A DNA stretch of 64,000 bases from contig NZ_CAMJFM010000002.1 in the NCBI RefSeq assembly GCF_946404925.1, positions 62,001-126,000 on the forward strand, written 5' to 3'. The notes beneath the pieces are model-generated. The model saw only the letters and a list, made by a program, of their open reading frames with translations. It did no database searches and was not told the origin of the DNA. Below, one piece after another: positions 46,853-54,714 of this stretch. The DNA comes from an uncultured Prevotella sp. GTDB taxonomy: Bacteria; Bacteroidota; Bacteroidia; Bacteroidales; Bacteroidaceae. Positions within the stretch are counted from its first letter, which is position 1; each line of letters opens with the position of its first letter. A program made the translations under genes and the position numbers.

Positions 46853-46965
46853 TATGAGAGATTCATGAGGGATTAGGGAGGGATTCTAAGAATCTCTCAT
46901 ACCTCTCAAACCCTTTGTATACGGGCGTTTCGAGAGATTTAATGAGAGATGGAGAGATTTTTCCA
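46853..46965. repeat. Iteron array, right copy
   Basis: Units tgagagatt, tgagggatt and ggagggatt lie at 46855, 46866 and 46877 (11-base steps). An inverted aatctctca lies at 46891. The core cctctcaaaccctttgtata then cgggcgtttcgag follows at about 46902-46934, and units again at 46931, 46943 and 46951 (12- and 8-base steps). The left copy mirrors this exactly. The core's CTCTCAAAC and GTTTCGAGAG ends can pair as a hairpin. Confidence 0.9.
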
Positions 46966-47026
46966 TCAAACTTATAAAAATCACATTTTTAATACCACGA
47001 AATCTTCATCAAAACAAGTGAAAAAC

Positions 47027-47109
47027 GTTCCCAGTAAGGGAACGATTGATTCCCAGTTAGGGAACACTTTGTTCCCAACTAGGGAACATTTCGTTCCCCT
47101 ATTGGGAAT
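47027..47109. repeat. Four phased 17-bp palindromes (GTTCCC-N5-GGGAAC)
   Basis: Palindromes begin at 47027, 47049, 47071 and 47093, exactly 22 bases apart (two helix turns). The first three have six-base arms or near (one a for g); the fourth is imperfect. Central bases differ (agtaa, agtta, aacta, ctatt). They sit 62 bases beyond the right iteron array. A reading frame across them (47211-46981, reverse) is only a by-product of the repeat. Confidence 0.85.
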
Positions 47110-47273
47110 ATTATAAAAACATATCGCTATGTTCTGTCGCATTTGAACTCGGCCATGCCGCTTGGCTTGTCCAAGAATGCACAAAAGCCAATAGACTCTA
47201 CGCACGTACATATATTATATAAGACATCAATCATCCTTTCTTATTCCACAAATTAAACTTTTTCGCCAAAACA

Positions 47274-47305
47274 TTTGGAAGTTTCAATTATAATACCTAT
47301 ATTTG
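47274..47305 (+). promoter_or_regulatory. Near-consensus promoter for the structured RNA
   Basis: TTTG at 47274-47277 and TATATTTG at 47298-47305, 20 bases apart, match the Bacteroidetes -33/-7 pattern. Transcription would start near 47312, where no open frame follows. Confidence 0.75.
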
Positions 47306-47311
47306 CAAACA

Positions 47312-47552
47312 AATGAATATATGTTGAACCCTATAAAATAGATTTGCCTATGGGCTAAGATTACAATAAGGACATAAGACAGAACGTCCACTTTTGATTC
47401 TTGTTTCAGATAATTGGGGAATTTGATGAAAACTGCAAGAACTGAAGTAGATAGTTCACGCCGCTTGGCGTGGGCATTTACTCGTTTAAGCAGTTAAGGT
47501 TATCCCCAATACCTCTGAAACGTAAGCGATGTAAATTGCTCACGTTTTTTTT
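47312..47552 (+). ncRNA. Structured small RNA with own promoter and terminator, possibly 6S RNA
   Basis: About 240 bases with no coding potential. The middle folds as a long interrupted rod. TTTCAGA (47405-47411) pairs with TCTGAAA (47514-47520), ATTGGGGA (47413-47420) with TCCCCAAT (47503-47510), and AACTGC (47431-47436) with GCAGTT (47490-47495). Inside are two small hairpins (GAACT/AGTTC; CACGCC-GCTT-GGCGTG) in a large open bubble. It ends at a hairpin plus eight Ts (47520-47552). A rod with a central bubble fits 6S RNA, the RNA-polymerase-binding regulator. SRP RNA is excluded because its conserved tip sequence is absent. Confidence 0.6.
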
Positions 47553-47565
47553 ATTCTACTATTAC

Positions 47566-47573
47566 TACTTTTG
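47566..47573 (+). promoter_or_regulatory. -7 box for the AT-rich two-gene unit
   Basis: TACTTTTGC (TAnnTTTG) lies just after the small-RNA terminator and 53 bases before the ATG at 47627. Confidence 0.6.
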
Positions 47574-47626
47574 CAAAAAACAATAACTAATATAACATAA
47601 GTAAAACTATAAAAAAAGTAAGCGTT

Positions 47627-48652
47627 ATGAAAAAGGACAAGAAAACAATTATGTACAATTTACTGTTAATTACCGCTCTTGTATTAATACCTCAAAAAGG
47701 TTTCTGTGATGAGAAAGAAGAGTCCATTACAAGAAAAGACATGCAATTGAAAGGCCCCGTTGTGGTTGTTGTGGAAAAAGATTGTAAGTTCGAAAGGGCT
47801 TTTGGAGAGATTAAGCGCACGAGTTCAAAAGACAGCCGAAAAATCTTTTATAGCAATGGCAATCTTGCTAAGCGAGTCTATTCTCCCACGGAATTTAAAA
47901 AATACGATTATGATAAGTATGGGAATCTGACCTGTACAATGACTATTGAATACGGTAATAATGACCATTGTGATACTACCAGTATTAATAAATATGAATA
48001 TGAATACAACTCAAAGGGAAAAATGATAAGAAAAAAAGACCTTGGTTTAGAGGTAAAAATATTAGGAAATTCTCGTGCTAAAGAATTTATATATGAGTAT
48101 AATTCAAATGGAAATATAAGTGAGACAAAGGTATTTGATATTTTTGATAACTCAAAGACGCAAACAGAAAGGATAGCGTATTCTTATAATAATGGCGTAA
48201 AGAAAATATCAACATATGGCGAAAAAGGTCTTCAAAAAGAAGAGATATTTAATGGGTTGAATCACATTATTCGTGAAAATAAAGGTTTTTATTGGGATGT
48301 AAAAACGATTAAATTAGACAATAACAAGCGGCCAATTAGGATAGATAATACGCTTGAGTCAATGTTTAATGGGAAGAAGGAAAAATTGCTTAGTGTAGTG
48401 TTGAATTATGATAGTAAAGGAAATTTGATTAAAACAAGCCAATACAAATATGGAGAAAGCAAGCCGTTTCTTGTACTTTCCTCACAATACACATATGATA
48501 GTTACGGAAATTGGATTAAAAATTTGTCTTTTATAAATAACAACCTAACCTCATGGGAAGAAAGAGAGTTTATTTACGCTAAAAATGAAAATGATTACAA
48601 AAAGTATAATCAAGACGACTTAAGTATTTTTTTTAAAAGAAGAAACATATGA
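47627..48652 (+). CDS. Secreted protein with YD/RHS-like repeats, unknown function
   Basis: A 341-residue protein with a signal peptide (MKKDKKTIMYNLLLITALVLIPQKGFC). Repeated tyrosine-aspartate/asparagine units (YDYDKYGNLTCTM, YEYEYNSKGKMIRK, FIYEYNSNGNISETK, LNYDSKGNLIKTSQYKY, YTYDSYGNWIKN) form a short RHS/YD-type beta-rich shell, without the toxin tip of full RHS proteins. Base composition is markedly more AT-rich than the neighbours, suggesting recent acquisition. Its stop overlaps the next start (ATGA). The role is unknown; an orphan immunity or surface role is speculative. Confidence 0.7.
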   Translation: MKKDKKTIMYNLLLITALVLIPQKGFCDEKEESITRKDMQLKGPVVVVVEKDCKFERAFGEIKRTSSKDSRKIFYSNGNLAKRVYSPTEFKKYDYDKYGNLTCTMTIEYGNNDHCDTTSINKYEYEYNSKGKMIRKKDLGLEVKILGNSRAKEFIYEYNSNGNISETKVFDIFDNSKTQTERIAYSYNNGVKKISTYGEKGLQKEEIFNGLNHIIRENKGFYWDVKTIKLDNNKRPIRIDNTLESMFNGKKEKLLSVVLNYDSKGNLIKTSQYKYGESKPFLVLSSQYTYDSYGNWIKNLSFINNNLTSWEEREFIYAKNENDYKKYNQDDLSIFFKRRNI

Positions 48653-49179
48653 AGAAATATAATAATATAAAAATGGTGGCAGAGGGAGATTCTGTCCGAT
48701 ATGCTTTAATTAAGGAGGGAAAGAATATGCTTTATGTTTTTGGAATAAATCCAAGTACCGCAACAGATACAGATTCTGATCCAACTATGAGAAGAGTTGT
48801 TGGTTTTGTCGACAATAATGGTTTTGATGGTTTTGCTATGATGAATCTCTATCCATTACGTAGTACAGACCCAAATGCCTTACCTCGAAATATTGATTTT
48901 GAGTTGCATAAGAAAAATCTACAGAAGATTAAAGATATTATCGGAAGCAACAAAAATCCGAATGTACTACTAGCTTTTGGTAATACAATAAATGTGGCGC
49001 CCTATTTAAAAGACTGTCTAAAAGATATAGTTGATTTGCTTCAACCATTAAATCCAAAATGGAAGCAAATTGGGGAACCAACAAAAATGGGAAATCCACG
49101 ACATCCATCTCGTGCAGCCTATTCTATGGGGATTAATGATTTTGATATAAATGAGTATATGAAGAGATATTCAAATTAA
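48649..49179 (+). CDS. DUF1643 domain protein
   Basis: A 176-residue cytoplasmic protein of the DUF1643 family, function unknown. Family signatures seen are LYVFGINPSTATDTDSDPTMRR, FDGFAMMNLYPLRSTDPNALP, VLLAFGNTI and the C-terminal LNPKWKQIGEPTKMGNPRHPSR. The fold resembles uracil-DNA-glycosylase-type domains; I do not infer activity. It overlaps the YD-repeat gene by four bases and has the same AT-rich composition. The pair is therefore one acquired unit. DUF1643 genes are often found in mobile or defence regions, and this neighbourhood fits that pattern. Confidence 0.8.
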   Translation: MKKYNNIKMVAEGDSVRYALIKEGKNMLYVFGINPSTATDTDSDPTMRRVVGFVDNNGFDGFAMMNLYPLRSTDPNALPRNIDFELHKKNLQKIKDIIGSNKNPNVLLAFGNTINVAPYLKDCLKDIVDLLQPLNPKWKQIGEPTKMGNPRHPSRAAYSMGINDFDINEYMKRYSN

Positions 49180-49248
49180 ATAATAGAAAAAAGTAAAACT
49201 CAAATAGAGTAAAGATCAAGAAATCAAATTCAATTCTTTTGCATATAA

Positions 49249-49284
49249 ATAATAATGGTGCCAATTGCTCGGCACCATTATTAT
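49249..49284 (+). terminator. Perfect 14-bp palindrome, likely terminator of the AT-rich unit
   Basis: Arms ataataatggtgcc type (49249-49262) and their exact complement (49271-49284) with an 8-base loop lie 70 bases after the DUF1643 stop. There is no strong T-run after it, so the terminator call is moderate. Confidence 0.5.
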
Positions 49285-49357
49285 ATTGATTTTACTAAAG
49301 CATCGTCTGAAGAAATGTGGTTGGATGTATTGCATGACATCACTCTAATGGATTGTT

Positions 49358-49407
49358 GTGCATTGCAAATGCACTTATTATTTGCTGGCGCATTTCAAAT
49401 GCGCCAG
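49358..49407. repeat. Two related palindromes beside the RAYT fragment (REP-like)
   Basis: GTGCATT-gca-AATGCAC (49358-49374) and CTGGCGCATTT-c-AAATGCGCCAG (49385-49407) share the GCATTT/AAATGC heart. They lie just downstream of the transposase fragment's 3' end, the usual place for REP sequences moved by such enzymes. Confidence 0.6.
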
Positions 49408-49442
49408 AACTATGTACCAAAACTATTGGTGGCGATGAGAGA

Positions 49443-49631
49443 TTATTGCTCTACAATTACATCCAATAAACTATCAAGTCCGGCGTAGTTGCGGGCGGAG
49501 CTGTAGAGGTAATCCTCGGGGCGGGCGACGATGTCTTGGCGAACGGGGTTGTTGTGGAGGTAATCGAGCTTCTGTTTGTAGAAATCGTAGGTGTTGATAT
49601 GTTCTACGTGGTTATCGTCGAACCAGAACCC
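49443..49631 (-). pseudogene. Remnant of a REP-associated tyrosine transposase (RAYT, Y1_Tnp)
   Basis: Reading the reverse strand from about 49631 gives FWFDDNHVEHINTYDFYKQK, then LDYLHNNPVRQDIVARPEDY and LYSSARNYAGLDSLLDVIVE, ending at TAA (49445-49443). 'HNNPVRxxxVxxPEDYxYSSARNY' is the C-terminal signature of RAYT/TnpA-REP enzymes. Only about 60 of the usual 180 or more residues remain. The catalytic HUH and tyrosine region is missing, and the fragment meets the next gene's 3' end abruptly, so it is a dead tail. Confidence 0.8.
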
Positions 49632-49643
49632 TATAATTAAAGA

Positions 49644-50306
49644 TTACTCATCCTCGGTGGTGTCGTAAGCTAAGAGTAGGAGTGTGATAAACTCTGAAGC
49701 ATCGCTGAAACACCTTGAACAGGTTGAGATGTAGGCATCGGTGTAGATGGCGTCTTCCTGTTTGTTTACAGAAGTAAATGGGGCTGTGCGATTGATATAG
49801 GTCCAATAGCAGTCCTCGATGCTTTTGAAGGTGTTTGAGTAGTAATACCTGTCGATGGTCATTGCAAGTACGAGCTTGTTTGCCTCTGCTGTGATATCGA
49901 TGCGTGCAGCAGCCTGAACGTACATATCGAACGTTTTGCCACCATAACCCTTGCGCGATGCAACCTCGCCAAAGGCATCGACCAGTGTTACCTGATTGTT
50001 CTCCCAATCTACTGCAATCTGGCGCTGATAGGGCTTTGCCTCAATAAAGGCGGCGATGGCAGTCTTTACCTTCTCGATGTCAAGTTTAGTACCTTCTGGC
50101 TCGATGGGGAATTCGAACTTGTAAGAGATGGTGGGCGACTTCTTGTTAAGCTCCAGCAGGTTCTTACCCCACTTCTTCTTGTTGCTGTCCTTAGTCTGGT
50201 TGAACTGCTCGATGGCGTCATTAAGAGACTCGACATTGATTTTTACTTGTGCAGACATGTTGATGATGCACAATGCTGCGATACAGATTAATAGAATTCG
50301 TTTCAT
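49644..50306 (-). CDS. Secreted hypothetical protein
   Basis: About 220 residues from the ATG at 50306 (MKRILLICIAALCIINMSAQ, signal peptide); the open frame upstream runs across mgtC and is not real. The mature part is alpha/beta with EKVKTAIAAFIEAKPYQRQIAVDWENNQVTLVDAFG and a long strand-rich end (AARIDITAEANKLVLAMTID). It somewhat recalls DUF4468-type Bacteroidetes proteins, but I cannot assign a family. It lies 20 bases after mgtC and is probably the third gene of the acyltransferase-mgtC unit. Confidence 0.65.
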   Translation of the reverse strand: MKRILLICIAALCIINMSAQVKINVESLNDAIEQFNQTKDSNKKKWGKNLLELNKKSPTISYKFEFPIEPEGTKLDIEKVKTAIAAFIEAKPYQRQIAVDWENNQVTLVDAFGEVASRKGYGGKTFDMYVQAAARIDITAEANKLVLAMTIDRYYYSNTFKSIEDCYWTYINRTAPFTSVNKQEDAIYTDAYISTCSRCFSDASEFITLLLLAYDTTEDE

Positions 50307-50326
50307 AGTTATAAAGCTTTTAAATG

Positions 50327-50782
50327 TTATTGGTTTCCGCGATGGCGGTCGAATTTGCGAAGAACGAAGTTGAAGGCTTCTAAGCCTACAAGAACCAGAA
50401 TGGTTGATGCGATGGAGAGGATATACATGCCACCTCCGCAGGCCAGTCCGATGGCAGCAGTAACCCATAGACCTGCTGCTGTGGTAAGGCCGCGCACCAC
50501 ATTCTCACTCTTATGGAAGATGATGGTACCAGCGCCAATGAAACCGATACCCGAAACGACTTGGGCTGCCACACGCGATACATCCCAACGGTGCTCAGGG
50601 GTGTGCATGGCTCCTTCGAAACCATAGGCCGACACTACCATAAACAGGGCTGAACCTAATGCAACAAGGAAGTGGGTGCGTAATCCGGCCTCTTTGGCGC
50701 GATACTCGCGTTCAAGACCGATGGCACCACCAAGTAGGGCTGCCACAAAGATACGCAATACAAATTCCAAAGTCATATCCAT
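50327..50782 (-). CDS. mgtC: MgtC/SapB family membrane protein
   Basis: A 151-residue membrane protein starting at the ATG at 50782 (MDMTLEFVLRIFVAALLGGAIGLEREYRAK). Family hallmarks are GGAIGLERE, GLRTHFLVALGSALFMVVS, VSGIGFIGAGTIIF and GLTTAAGLWVTAAIGLACG. Family members with this short form occur in many bacteria; the Salmonella protein modulates ATP synthase and Mg2+ growth. It begins 2 bases after the acyltransferase stop. No Mg2+ riboswitch was seen. Confidence 0.92.
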   Translation of the reverse strand: MDMTLEFVLRIFVAALLGGAIGLEREYRAKEAGLRTHFLVALGSALFMVVSAYGFEGAMHTPEHRWDVSRVAAQVVSGIGFIGAGTIIFHKSENVVRGLTTAAGLWVTAAIGLACGGGMYILSIASTILVLVGLEAFNFVLRKFDRHRGNQ

Positions 50783-50784
50783 AA

Positions 50785-51915
50785 TCACAGTTTTTTGCGA
50801 TAGCAACGATGACGGCGATGAATAGTGGCCTCGAGATACTGCCACTGCGAGAGTACGCCCTCGTTCGACTCCATCTGTGGTCCGGTCTCGGCCCACTTGA
50901 AGCCATAACGCTGGAACTGACGAATCAGATCGTCGAAGATGAGCGCGTTGGCACCCTTGCCGCGATATTCTGGCAATACGCCTATCAGCAGCAAGTCGAC
51001 GGTATCGGTGTTGTGCCATTTCAGCGTCTTGAGCAGTTCCCACCAGCCAAAGGGCAGGAAGCGACCATCGCGAGTGCGCTGCAAGGTACGTGAGAACGAA
51101 GGGAATGTAACACCAAAGCCAACCATCTTGTCGCCATCCATAATAGCGGTAACAAGATTCAGGTCGGCAATCTTAATATAAGCGTTTACAAGCTTATCTA
51201 TCTGACGCTGAGATAGTTCTGAGAATCCGTACAGATCCTTATAGGTGGCGTTGAGCAGATGGAATACCTCGCGGCCCCAGCCATCGCTAACAAGCTCCTT
51301 GCGGGTGAACTTGTGTACACGGAGTCCATAACGGTCGCGCACCATCTGGGTAATCTTGGCAAACTTGGCGGGAACCTCATCGGGCACCTTTACCTTGCAC
51401 TCTACGTAGTCGTTATCCTTATTGAATCCGTCCATCTGCTCTATATGCTGTGGGTAGTAAGGATAGTTGTAGTTGATATACATGGTACTAAGCTGGTCGA
51501 AACCGTCAACCAGCATGCCTTCGCGGTCGGTATCGATAAAGCCCAGCGGACCAGCAATCTCGGTCATGCTTTTGGCTTTACCCCAATCTTCAACTGCCTT
51601 TAGCAGGGCTTTACTTACTTCTGGATCATCGATAAAGTCGAACCATCCGAATCTTACCTGTCTGCAACCCCAGCGTTCGTTGGCGCGGTGGTTGATGATA
51701 GCTGCCACACGTCCTGCTATCTTACCGTCCTTGAAGGCAAGGAAATATTCTGCTTCACAGCATTCGAATGATGGATTCTTGTCGCGACGCAGTGTTGCCA
51801 TCTCGTCGGAATAGAGGAACGGGACAGCGCTGTCACAACCTCTGTATAGGTCGTAATAGAACTGTACGAACTGCTTCAGTTCATGTTTGGTCTCTACTCT
51901 TTTTATCTTTATCAT
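50785..51915 (-). CDS. GNAT-family N-acetyltransferase-like protein
   Basis: About 376 residues from the ATG at 51915 (MIKIKRVETKHELKQFVQFY). The first half contains YLAFKDGKIAGRVAAIINHRAN-like and GPLGFIDTDREGMLVDGFDQ segments. The acetyl-CoA motif LLLIGVLPEYRGKGANALIF near residue 320 carries the R/QxxGxG/A pattern. It resembles large Bacteroidetes 'acyltransferase' proteins annotated as GNAT; the substrate is unknown. The -7 box ends five bases before the ATG, so the transcript may be nearly leaderless. mgtC follows after two bases. Confidence 0.8.
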   Translation of the reverse strand: MIKIKRVETKHELKQFVQFYYDLYRGCDSAVPFLYSDEMATLRRDKNPSFECCEAEYFLAFKDGKIAGRVAAIINHRANERWGCRQVRFGWFDFIDDPEVSKALLKAVEDWGKAKSMTEIAGPLGFIDTDREGMLVDGFDQLSTMYINYNYPYYPQHIEQMDGFNKDNDYVECKVKVPDEVPAKFAKITQMVRDRYGLRVHKFTRKELVSDGWGREVFHLLNATYKDLYGFSELSQRQIDKLVNAYIKIADLNLVTAIMDGDKMVGFGVTFPSFSRTLQRTRDGRFLPFGWWELLKTLKWHNTDTVDLLLIGVLPEYRGKGANALIFDDLIRQFQRYGFKWAETGPQMESNEGVLSQWQYLEATIHRRHRCYRKKL

Positions 51916-51920
51916 GGCTG

Positions 51921-51928
51921 CAAAAGTA
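51921..51928 (-). promoter_or_regulatory. -7 box immediately before the acyltransferase start
   Basis: Reverse-strand TACTTTTGC lies with its G five bases before the ATG at 51915, so transcription should start at or very near the start codon. Confidence 0.6.
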
Positions 51929-51968
51929 CGACAAAAAAACGAAACTCGCAAACATTTATTAAGTTTTT

Positions 51969-53855
51969 TTAAAGAGCATCGATGTATTCGTATAGCTTTT
52001 TGTAGAATGGATGACGGGTGAGCGTTGATGCATCGCCAAGTATAATCAGTTTCATTCTGGCGCGGGTAATGGCCACATTCATTCTGCGCAAATCGCGTAG
52101 GAATCCTATCTGACCATCGTCGTTGGCACGTACCAGCGATATCATGATGATGTCGCGTTCCTGACCTTGGAATCCATCAACGGTGTTGATGCTGATGAGG
52201 CTGCGGAATGGCTTGAAGAACTCCTTTTTCTTGATTTGCTGGCGCAGATATTGTACCTGTGCCCTGTAAGGCGAAATGACACCGACGTCGATGCGCTCAT
52301 TGAGAATGCGCTCCTTACCGATTTTCTCGAAATATTGCTCCAGAGCCAGCATGGTTAGCTCGGCCTCGGCCTTGTTGATGCGACCAAAGCTCTCGCCCAC
52401 AAACTCTTCTTTGAACGAAATGCCGCTCTCCTCGGGGAAGTCGAATTGCGAAGTGTCTATCCAACTCATAGGTACATCGAGGTCTAAGATGCTGCGATAT
52501 TTCACATCTGGCGAACTCTCCACCTGGTTGTTGTAGAACCAGTCGCTCGAGAATCGCATAATCTCCTCGTTCATGCGGTATTGCATCTTCAGCAGTGTCA
52601 CCACCTCGGGCTTGTTCTCTACGATGCGCTCCATCAGCGTCTTGCCAAGTCCTGCTTTCAGGGCTTCATAGCTCTTAACGGTAGGGGGTAGCTGACAATG
52701 GTCGCCCGCCAGAATCACTCTCGATACCTTGCGGATAGGGATCCAGCAAGCGGCTTCGAGCGCTTGTGCTGCCTCGTCGATAAAAAGCGTGCCGAACTTC
52801 TGGCCATCGAGCAGACGGTTGGCTGAGCCCACAAGCGTGCAGGCTATAACTCTGGCCTCTCCGAATAGGTCGTTCCTTATTCGTATTTCTATCTCATAGG
52901 CCCGTTCCTTCAGTCGCTCTACCTTCTGGTGGAACTTCTTGTCGCCTGATTTACGATTAGCACGGACCTCACGAATGGCTTTTCTCAATGCCCAAAGCAT
53001 CTCGTAGTCGGGATGTGCCTCGAAACGGCGCTCGTAGGTAAACGACAGCATTTTGTCGTTCACGCGCGTGGGATTACCTATTCTTAATACGTTAACCCCG
53101 CGGTCAACCAGCTTCTCTGATATCCAGTCGACAGCCATATTGCTTTGTGCACAAACCAATACTTGGCTCTCGCGTCGCAACGTCTCGTAGATGGCTTCAA
53201 CCAGCGTTGTTGTCTTGCCCGTTCCTGGAGGTCCGTGAACGATGGCCACATCTTTGGCTCTAAGCACCTTGTTCACAGCATCCTCTTGGGTGGAATTAAG
53301 GTAGGAGAAGTGTAACGGCGCGAAACTAAAAGTCTCGGCCTTAACCCTATTATAGAATAGGTCGCGCAGATATCCCAAGCGCCCTTTGGCATTAATCACC
53401 TTATCGAGGGCGTTGAACATCATCTTATAGCTTGTCTCGTCGAAGAATAGCTGTACGCCGACATTTGCAGCAGTCTGTACATCGATGAGACCATTCTCAG
53501 GTACGCTTATCACCATCCTGTTGCCATCCACATAGCTAACGCTGGCCGTCATCTTGAAATAGTTGATTTTATCGCCATCAACACTAAAGAAGACTACGGG
53601 CTTGCCGTATTCAAAGTTGTGCTCTATATCTTCGTCGGTCTCGCGGAATACCTCTATCACCCTTTGGTTCAGCGAGTTAAAATAGCTTTTGCCTATTGTG
53701 AGCGGGAACCATACATCACCACGTTTCACCTTCCGTTGCAGGCCCATACTTTCTGTCTGCTGACGGAAGGCTTCCTTCTCGGCTTCGTACTCAGTCTGGA
53801 GTAACTGCCGCTGTTTTTGGAGCGCCAATATTGGCGAATCTTGCAGTTTTTCCAT
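51969..53855 (-). CDS. Superfamily I helicase of the UPF1/IGHMBP2 type
   Basis: A DNA or RNA helicase, about 628 residues from the ATG at 53855 (MEKLQDSPILALQKQRQLLQ; an upstream in-frame ATG at 53876 lies in the promoter). Motif I is VHGPPGTGKTTTLVEAIYET, then VLVCAQSNMAVDWISEKL, motif II TLFIDEAAQALEAACW, motif III LAGDHCQLPPT, YRAQVQYLRQQI, VDGFQGQERDIIMISLVR (V) and RMNVAITRARMKLII (VI). An N-terminal beta-barrel domain precedes motif I. Close kin are annotated as DNA2/UPF1-like; the cellular substrate is unknown. Confidence 0.92.
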   Translation of the reverse strand: MEKLQDSPILALQKQRQLLQTEYEAEKEAFRQQTESMGLQRKVKRGDVWFPLTIGKSYFNSLNQRVIEVFRETDEDIEHNFEYGKPVVFFSVDGDKINYFKMTASVSYVDGNRMVISVPENGLIDVQTAANVGVQLFFDETSYKMMFNALDKVINAKGRLGYLRDLFYNRVKAETFSFAPLHFSYLNSTQEDAVNKVLRAKDVAIVHGPPGTGKTTTLVEAIYETLRRESQVLVCAQSNMAVDWISEKLVDRGVNVLRIGNPTRVNDKMLSFTYERRFEAHPDYEMLWALRKAIREVRANRKSGDKKFHQKVERLKERAYEIEIRIRNDLFGEARVIACTLVGSANRLLDGQKFGTLFIDEAAQALEAACWIPIRKVSRVILAGDHCQLPPTVKSYEALKAGLGKTLMERIVENKPEVVTLLKMQYRMNEEIMRFSSDWFYNNQVESSPDVKYRSILDLDVPMSWIDTSQFDFPEESGISFKEEFVGESFGRINKAEAELTMLALEQYFEKIGKERILNERIDVGVISPYRAQVQYLRQQIKKKEFFKPFRSLISINTVDGFQGQERDIIMISLVRANDDGQIGFLRDLRRMNVAITRARMKLIILGDASTLTRHPFYKKLYEYIDAL

Positions 53856-53865
53856 AAATCGGTTG

Positions 53866-53893
53866 CAAAGATACAAAAAAAATTGTAACTTTG
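53866..53893. promoter_or_regulatory. Divergent promoters for the helicase and pyridoxal kinase genes
   Basis: Reverse TATCTTTGC (53866-53873) sits 10 bases before the helicase ATG at 53855. Forward TAACTTTGC (53886-53893) sits 8 bases before the kinase ATG at 53902. The two boxes are 12 bases apart, so both transcripts have very short leaders and RNA polymerase binding may compete. Confidence 0.7.
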
Positions 53894-53901
53894 CAGCCGA
53901 A

Positions 53902-54714
53902 ATGAAACAAATATTGTTAGTTAACGATATAGCAGGTTACGGAAAGGTTGGCATGGGAGCCATGCTGCCTATCCTATCTTACCTTGGCATTCCAACATAC
54001 AGTTTGCCAACAGCACTTGTGTCTAATACCTTAGATTATGGTAAGTTTAACATCCAGGATACCACCGAATATATCCGTGGCACTCTGCCTGTATGGAAGG
54101 AACTCGGCTTTGGTTTCGATGCCATCTGTACGGGATTGATGTTTAGCGAGGAGCAAGCCAAACTTGTGGCTGGATACTGTAAGGAACAGGGTGAGCAGGG
54201 TACTACGGTATTTGTAGATCCAATTCTAGGAGATGGTGGTCGACTCTATAACGGTATGACTGAGCGTCAGGTGGAACTGATGCGCGAGATGGTATCGGTG
54301 GCTCATCTAACCTTCCCCAATTATACCGAAGCATGCTATCTTACCAAGACCCCGATTAAGATGGAGGGTATCAGTTGGGAGGAGGCTGGCGATTTGCTTG
54401 ACCGTCTGCGTAAGATAGGAACCAAGTCGGCTTTGATAACCAGTTGTAAGGTTGACGGACGAAACGCTGTTGTGGGTTATAACCATTTCGACGATAGCTA
54501 TTTCCATCTGGAGTATCACGAGATTCCTGGATTGTTTCATGGCACAGGTGATATCTTCTCTGCTGTATTGATAGGTCATCTGCTGAATGGCGAGAGCTTG
54601 AAGGTGAGCACTCGTACAGCGATGGATACCGTATTCCGTATGATTGAGCGCTATAAGGATACCGATGATAAGAATCGTGGTATCCCAATAGAGAAATGCT
54701 TGGACCTGCTATGA
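53902..54714 (+). CDS. pdxY: Pyridoxal/pyridoxine kinase
   Basis: Phosphorylates pyridoxal-type vitamers to give PLP in the salvage route. The 270-residue protein starts at the ATG at 53902 (MKQILLVNDIAGYGKVGMGA). VFVDPILGDGGRLY and the C-terminal HGTGDIFSAVLIG motif, whose aspartate is the base, match PdxK/PdxY. The gene lies 8 bases downstream of its promoter box and overlaps the pseudouridine synthase gene (ATGA at 54711). PdxK versus PdxY cannot be decided from motifs alone. Confidence 0.85.
   Translation: MKQILLVNDIAGYGKVGMGAMLPILSYLGIPTYSLPTALVSNTLDYGKFNIQDTTEYIRGTLPVWKELGFGFDAICTGLMFSEEQAKLVAGYCKEQGEQGTTVFVDPILGDGGRLYNGMTERQVELMREMVSVAHLTFPNYTEACYLTKTPIKMEGISWEEAGDLLDRLRKIGTKSALITSCKVDGRNAVVGYNHFDDSYFHLEYHEIPGLFHGTGDIFSAVLIGHLLNGESLKVSTRTAMDTVFRMIERYKDTDDKNRGIPIEKCLDLL

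Noticed and set aside
45308..46965. Simple transposon with terminal inverted repeats
   Set aside because: The repeats are internally iterated and near-palindromic, no transposase is inside, and no target duplication was seen at the outer edges.
46981..47211. Small reverse-strand protein (76 residues)
   Set aside because: Its sequence is produced by the four phased palindromes and it has no promoter or family match.
47312..47552. SRP (4.5S) or tmRNA gene
   Set aside because: The conserved SRP tip sequence and any tmRNA tag or tRNA-like ends are absent.
49255..49488. Small forward protein across the palindromes
   Set aside because: It spans a terminator-like palindrome and REP-like repeats and runs antisense to the RAYT fragment.
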